DNA of 10,745 nt from Pedosphaera sp. (GTDB taxonomy: Bacteria; Verrucomicrobiota; Verrucomicrobiia; Limisphaerales; UBA9464): NCBI GenBank assembly GCA_009695405.1, contig SIAZ01000122.1, positions 1 through 10,745 on the forward strand. The letters run 5' to 3'. The position numbers and the translations under genes are program-made. Below, one piece after another: positions 8,049 to 10,745 of the stretch (the stretch's first letter is position 1; each line of letters begins with the position of its first letter). The notes below the pieces were generated by a model. It saw only the letters and a program-made list of their open reading frames with translations, had not been told where the DNA came from and made no database searches.

Positions 8049-8848
8049 TGGGGTGACTTAGTGATTTGGCCCTCTGAAACACTCCATCCACCGTCGATGG
8101 CGATAACCTGTCCAGTCACAAAGAGGCTTTCATCGCTGAGGAGCCAGAGGACAGCGTTGTCGAGGTCAGTTGGGAGTCCGATACGGCCACCGTCCAGAGG
8201 TTGTTTGGAGTGGATGAAAGACTGAATGGCTTTGTTGTCCTGAGCGCGTTGTGACATCGGTGTGGCGATCAAACCTGGGGCGAGAAGATTGAAGCGGATG
8301 TTGTACGGAGCATAGTGGGCAGCCGCGGCCGTGGTGAGTCCAATCAGTGCGGACTTAGCCGTGGCATAGGCGTGAGTAGCAAAGAAGTGAGGGGACGGAG
8401 ATGATCCGAGGATGGAACCGCAGTTTAAAACAGCCCCATCGATACCGAGGTCGAGATAATACCGGATAATGGCGCGATTAGAGAGGAAGACTGAGGTGAG
8501 ATTCAGGTTCAGAGTTTGGCTCCAACCCGCATCAGTTAATTCGTGAAGCGGACCGTCACCGAAGCGTCGACCGCTTCCCCCTGCGACGTGATACAAACCG
8601 TGGACGCGTCCAAAGGTCTTTTGACAGAGGCAAATGGCCTCAGGAGCCGTCTCGGGCGCAGTGGCATCGGCGATAATAATTCTGAGTTTTGGACTTAATT
8701 CCGCGCAGAGCGCGTCGGCAGATTCCGAATTTAGACCGACAGCAACAACACAGGCACCCTCTCGAATGCAGGCCCGAACGGCTGAAGCACCGATGCCACC
8801 GGTGCCTCCAATAATAACCACAGATTTACCTTCAAGTCGGTTGGCCAT
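8045..8848 (-). CDS. Short-chain dehydrogenase/reductase
   Basis: A classical SDR of 267 residues using NAD(P)H on an unidentified alcohol, sugar or keto substrate. The Rossmann glycine motif is GGTGGIG (14-20), with the NAG-like HVAGG at 87-91. The catalytic set is N116 (NLNLTS), S145 (NCGSILG), Y161 and K165 (YATAK), in the correct order. LLAPGLIATPM (about 188-198) and the C-terminal VTGQVIAIDGGW are typical of the family. Residue 40 (GLN after the second strand) is not an acidic NAD-type residue in a clear context, so I do not call cofactor preference. It starts 14 bp after the hydrolase stop and shares an ATGA overlap with the ROK kinase, so the three form an operon. The pairing with a sugar kinase suggests sugar or polyol oxidation, which is inference. 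Confidence 0.95.
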   Translation of the reverse strand: MANRLEGKSVVIIGGTGGIGASAVRACIREGACVVAVGLNSESADALCAELSPKLRIIIADATAPETAPEAICLCQKTFGRVHGLYHVAGGSGRRFGDGPLHELTDAGWSQTLNLNLTSVFLSNRAIIRYYLDLGIDGAVLNCGSILGSSPSPHFFATHAYATAKSALIGLTTAAAAHYAPYNIRFNLLAPGLIATPMSQRAQDNKAIQSFIHSKQPLDGGRIGLPTDLDNAVLWLLSDESLFVTGQVIAIDGGWSVSEGQITKSPQ

Positions 8849-8862
8849 ACTAGGGAGATAAA

Positions 8863-9765
8863 TTAGTCCCGAAATCGACGGGTCAGGTCGCCATAAGCAT
8901 CAATTCGACGGTCTCGTAGAAACGGCCAGTGAGTGCGGGTGACATCAACCTTGGCAAGATCGACGCTAACTAAGAGATTCTCGGGTTGATCGACGGAGGC
9001 TTTCCCAAGGATTTGACCGCTCGTGCCTGCGACGAAGCTTTGCCCCCAGAACTCGATACCGTCTCCGCCTATGGGTTGTTCGAGACCAATGCGGTTGACC
9101 GCAGCGACGAAGCAACCATTGGCGACAGCGTGGGCCCGTTGGCTGATTTCCCAAGCTCCATGTTGATTAGTTCCGTACTCATTTTTTTCAGATGGGTGCC
9201 AACCAATGGCAGTGGGATAGAAAAGAATTTCTGCGCCATCCATTGCCGTGAGACGCGCCCCCTCTGGGTACCATTGATCCCAGCAGATAAGAACGCCGAT
9301 CCGACCAAAGCGGGTGCTCCAAGCGCGGAATCCGGTGTCTCCGGGGGTGAAGTAAAATTTCTCATAAAAGAGAGGATCATCGGGGATGTGCATTTTCCGG
9401 TAAATGCCAAGGAGAGCCCCATCCGCATCAATAATAGCGGCGGTATTATGGTAAAGCCCCTCAGCCCGCTTTTCGAAGAGTGAGGCGATAATTACTACCC
9501 CTAATTTCAGGGCTAGTTTTTGAAATGCTTCGACGGTGGGACTGGGGATTCTTTCCGCGAGTTGGAAGTGGGCATGATCTTCGCTTTGGCAAAAGTAGAC
9601 GGAGCGGAACAGTTCTTGGGTACAAATAATTTGGGCACCTTGTTTGGCGGCCTCTTCGACGGCTTTGAGGCAGGTCTCTAGATTTTTCGCTGGGTCAGAG
9701 GTACAAGCATGCTGGAGCAGTCCGAGCGTAACGACGCGATCAAATGGATGTTTTTTTTGGGTCAT
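8863..9765 (-). CDS. aguB: Carbon-nitrogen hydrolase, probable N-carbamoylputrescine amidase
   Basis: A nitrilase-superfamily amidohydrolase of 300 residues. The catalytic triad is E51 (TQELF), K124 (YRKMHIPDDP) and C161 (LICWDQWYPE). Length and motifs such as YEKFYFTPGD (134-143), CWDQWYPEGAR (161-171), IGWHPSEK and GFEFW-like GIEFWGQSFV match bacterial and plant AguB, which cleaves N-carbamoylputrescine to putrescine, CO2 and ammonia. The C-terminal WPFLRDRR is also typical. There is no signal peptide, so it acts in the cytoplasm. The expected partner agmatine deiminase (aguA) is not in the window, and upstream lies only non-coding DNA. It is the first gene of a three-gene minus-strand operon. 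A related omega-amidase or beta-ureidopropionase role is less likely. Confidence 0.9.
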   Translation of the reverse strand: MTQKKHPFDRVVTLGLLQHACTSDPAKNLETCLKAVEEAAKQGAQIICTQELFRSVYFCQSEDHAHFQLAERIPSPTVEAFQKLALKLGVVIIASLFEKRAEGLYHNTAAIIDADGALLGIYRKMHIPDDPLFYEKFYFTPGDTGFRAWSTRFGRIGVLICWDQWYPEGARLTAMDGAEILFYPTAIGWHPSEKNEYGTNQHGAWEISQRAHAVANGCFVAAVNRIGLEQPIGGDGIEFWGQSFVAGTSGQILGKASVDQPENLLVSVDLAKVDVTRTHWPFLRDRRIDAYGDLTRRFRD

Positions 9766-10139
9766 TGAAAATGGAATTAGACTGGTTTGCTATTTCCCTT
9801 AAATGGCGGTTACTTCCGTAAAAATCAGTTTGGTTAAAGGGGACTATCCCGCCGACTTTAGGACCTCGAATAGAACAATTATGGGTCTTTTGGTTGCGAG
9901 TGCAACGCACGGAGACACCAAAAAACAGAGCCTTGAAAGGAGAGAACTGAGCAGTGATTTGTTTATCAACCGCCTAAGCCAAGTAATACTGAGCGAGTTT
10001 GAGCAGTAGCGGAACCGTTGGCTGAGGAATGACACGGAGCATTAGTGTCTGTGGTGGTCTTGGTAAGTCAAGAATGGGAGGTTCAGACTCAATAAATGAA
10101 TGAGAACAAAGTGAGTGAAGGTTGATTTCATTGGCTTTT

Positions 10140-10167
10140 TTCTTGCGGCGCAATTGCTTGCGGGGCT
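10140..10167. repeat. 28-bp imperfect direct repeat, left copy flanking HU gene
   Basis: It shares the blocks TTGCGGCG and TTGCTTGCGG, in the same order and spacing, with 10522-10549 (23 of 28 bases identical). This copy lies 60 bp upstream of the HU start. Confidence 0.6.
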
Positions 10168-10177
10168 AAAACCTTCT

Positions 10178-10205
10178 TTGAAGTCCGTGTGACAATAAGT
10201 TTAAA
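10178..10205 (+). promoter_or_regulatory. Possible promoter of the HU gene
   Basis: TTGAAG (10178-10183) and TTTAAA (10200-10205) are 16 bp apart and would start a leader of about 16 nt. A doubled CAGTAAA (10207-10220) and an A-run occupy the leader where a Shine-Dalgarno sequence would be; none is present. The call is by eye only. Confidence 0.35.
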
Positions 10206-10227
10206 GCAGTAAACAGTAAAAAAACCA

Positions 10228-10521
10228 ATGGCCTCTAAAGCTCTAACCAAGTCCCAAATAGCCGCCGCGTTGGCGGAAAAGACCGCAATCACTAAGAAGC
10301 AGGCTGTCGCCGTTCTAGAGATGCTTGCCGAGTTGTCCTACAAGAACGCAAAGAATACCTTCACCTTCCCCGGTGTCGGTAAACTGGTTTTGGTGGAACG
10401 TAAGGCTCGCATCGGCCGTAATCCGGCAACAGGTGCTGAGATCAAGATTCCGAAGAAGAAGGTAGTAAAGTTCCGCATTTCTAAGGCTGCTAAGGATGCA
10501 ATCCTTGGGGTTAAGCCCTAA
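10228..10521 (+). CDS. HU/IHF-family DNA-binding protein
   Basis: A 97-residue nucleoid-associated protein that bends and compacts DNA as a dimer. The helical base is LTKSQIAAALAEK followed by KQAVAVLEMLAEL (about 6-36). The DNA-binding beta arm shows the family signature GRNPATGAEIKIP (residues 63-75), preceded by GVGKLVLVERKARI. The C-terminal VVKFRISKAAKDAI is standard. It is single-gene, with its own apparent promoter and a strong terminator, as expected for an abundant protein. No Shine-Dalgarno sequence precedes the ATG. The sequence alone does not tell HU from IHF subunits, so I give no symbol. Confidence 0.97.
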   Translation: MASKALTKSQIAAALAEKTAITKKQAVAVLEMLAELSYKNAKNTFTFPGVGKLVLVERKARIGRNPATGAEIKIPKKKVVKFRISKAAKDAILGVKP

Positions 10522-10549
10522 TTTTTGCGGCGGTTTTGCTTGCGGCGCT
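10522..10549. repeat. 28-bp imperfect direct repeat, right copy
   Basis: It begins immediately after the HU stop codon and repeats the 10140-10167 motif. Its last bases form the left arm of the HU terminator hairpin, which the left copy does not do. Confidence 0.6.
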
Positions 10550-10571
10550 CTTTTTAGGGCGCCGTTTTTTT
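10543..10571 (+). terminator. Rho-independent terminator after the HU gene
   Basis: An 8-bp stem pairs CGGCGCTC (10543-10550) with GGGCGCCG (10557-10564) using one G-U pair. It has a six-base loop and is followed by seven T (10565-10571). It starts 21 bp after the HU stop. Confidence 0.88.
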
Positions 10572-10606
10572 GGTGACAAGACTCAGTCAAAGTCATCCCC
10601 GCCGTA

Positions 10607-10629
10607 ACTCAAAAGGGGGTGTTACCCAA
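10607..10629. repeat. Near-identical direct repeat, copy 1
   Basis: It shares ACTCAAAAG and GGTGTTACCCAA with the copy at 10656-10677; the difference is one extra base and one substitution in the G-run between the blocks. A hairpin CCGGA / TCCGG (10637-10652) sits exactly between the two copies. A further stem GGAAGCCGG / CCGGCCTCC (10702-10733) follows. No gene is visible from 10572 to the window end. Confidence 0.7.
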
Positions 10630-10655
10630 GACGAGGCCGGAAAATGCTCCGGTTG

Positions 10656-10677
10656 ACTCAAAAGTGGTGTTACCCAA
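10656..10677. repeat. Near-identical direct repeat, copy 2
   Basis: This second copy starts 49 bp after the first and is preceded by TTG, giving TTGACTCAAAAGTGG. Short directly repeated blocks of this size near an end are a known feature of IS21-family elements, but no transposase is in view to confirm it. Confidence 0.7.
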
Positions 10678-10745
10678 AGTCCCCTGAAATTTGGAAGCGA
10701 AGGAAGCCGGGGCCCGGTGGCAGTCCGGCCTCCCTCGTTCCCGTT

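Larger units (their letters stand above)
9766..10227. other. Gene-free 462-bp divergent spacer
   Basis: This lies between the aguB start (minus) and the HU gene start (plus), so it must carry both promoters. The only open frames (68 aa at 9803-10009 plus; 63 aa at 9844-10035 minus) resemble nothing and overlap each other. A small hairpin GACAC / GTGTC occurs at 10031-10049. At 10140-10167 there is a GC-rich motif that recurs after the HU gene. I see no tRNA and no clear small RNA. Confidence 0.7.

Noticed and set aside
8986..9483. 165-aa open frame on the plus strand
   Set aside because: It lies wholly antisense to the hydrolase, which has all catalytic motifs; the plus frame shows no domain and looks like a codon-bias shadow.
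9803..10009. 68-aa open frame on the plus strand in the spacer
   Set aside because: There is no family resemblance, no ribosome site and no composition signal, and an equally long meaningless frame exists on the other strand.
10607..10677. Two spaced repeats as a minimal CRISPR array
   Set aside because: There are only two copies, differing in length, with a palindrome as the spacer and no cas gene in view.

Overview
The window reads as an ordinary chromosomal segment of a free-living Gram-negative-type bacterium, most likely in the Verrucomicrobiota (Opitutae-like). This rests on protein style: a HU protein with a basic SKAAKDA tail, a ROK kinase of the zinc-less GHLGH type, and a stand-alone AAA_26/DRTGG protein next to a short Pta. 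The placement is inference, not proof. Base composition is moderately GC-rich, and almost no start codon is preceded by a recognisable Shine-Dalgarno sequence.

Layout. Positions 1-912 (minus) hold the wreck of a hybrid sensor histidine kinase. Its dimerisation helix, ATPase domain and the first part of a receiver domain are still readable, but they lie in alternating frames broken by an in-frame stop and two frameshifts; the receiver runs off the left edge. From 6506 down to 981 (minus) five intact genes follow one another with short gaps: phosphate acetyltransferase (catalytic half), a BioD-like/DRTGG protein equivalent to the regulatory half of long Pta enzymes, a secreted or membrane-anchored S41 C-terminal processing protease, TsaD (tRNA t6A modification), and a family-2 glycosyltransferase. 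Divergently, rpmB (ribosomal protein L28) stands alone at 6663-6926 and ends in an intrinsic terminator. A second minus-strand cluster, 9765 down to 7089, holds an N-carbamoylputrescine amidase-like hydrolase, a short-chain dehydrogenase and a ROK sugar kinase, the last two overlapping by ATGA. After a 462-bp gene-free stretch comes a HU-family nucleoid protein gene (10228-10521, plus) with a strong terminator. The last about 140 bp contain two near-identical repeats and hairpins that look like the edge of a mobile element.

How the genes work together. Pta and the DRTGG protein probably form one functional unit in acetyl-CoA/acetyl-phosphate metabolism; no acetate kinase gene is in the window. 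CtpA, TsaD and the glycosyltransferase are housekeeping or envelope functions that appear to be co-transcribed by proximity rather than pathway. The hydrolase points to agmatine/putrescine metabolism. The coupled dehydrogenase and ROK kinase look like sugar or sugar-acid metabolism, with unknown substrates.

I found no convincing new defence, secretion or biosynthetic system. The points most worth a second look are the decayed hybrid kinase, the split and order-swapped Pta, the missing Shine-Dalgarno signals, the repeat pair flanking the HU gene, and the possible insertion-sequence terminus at the right edge.
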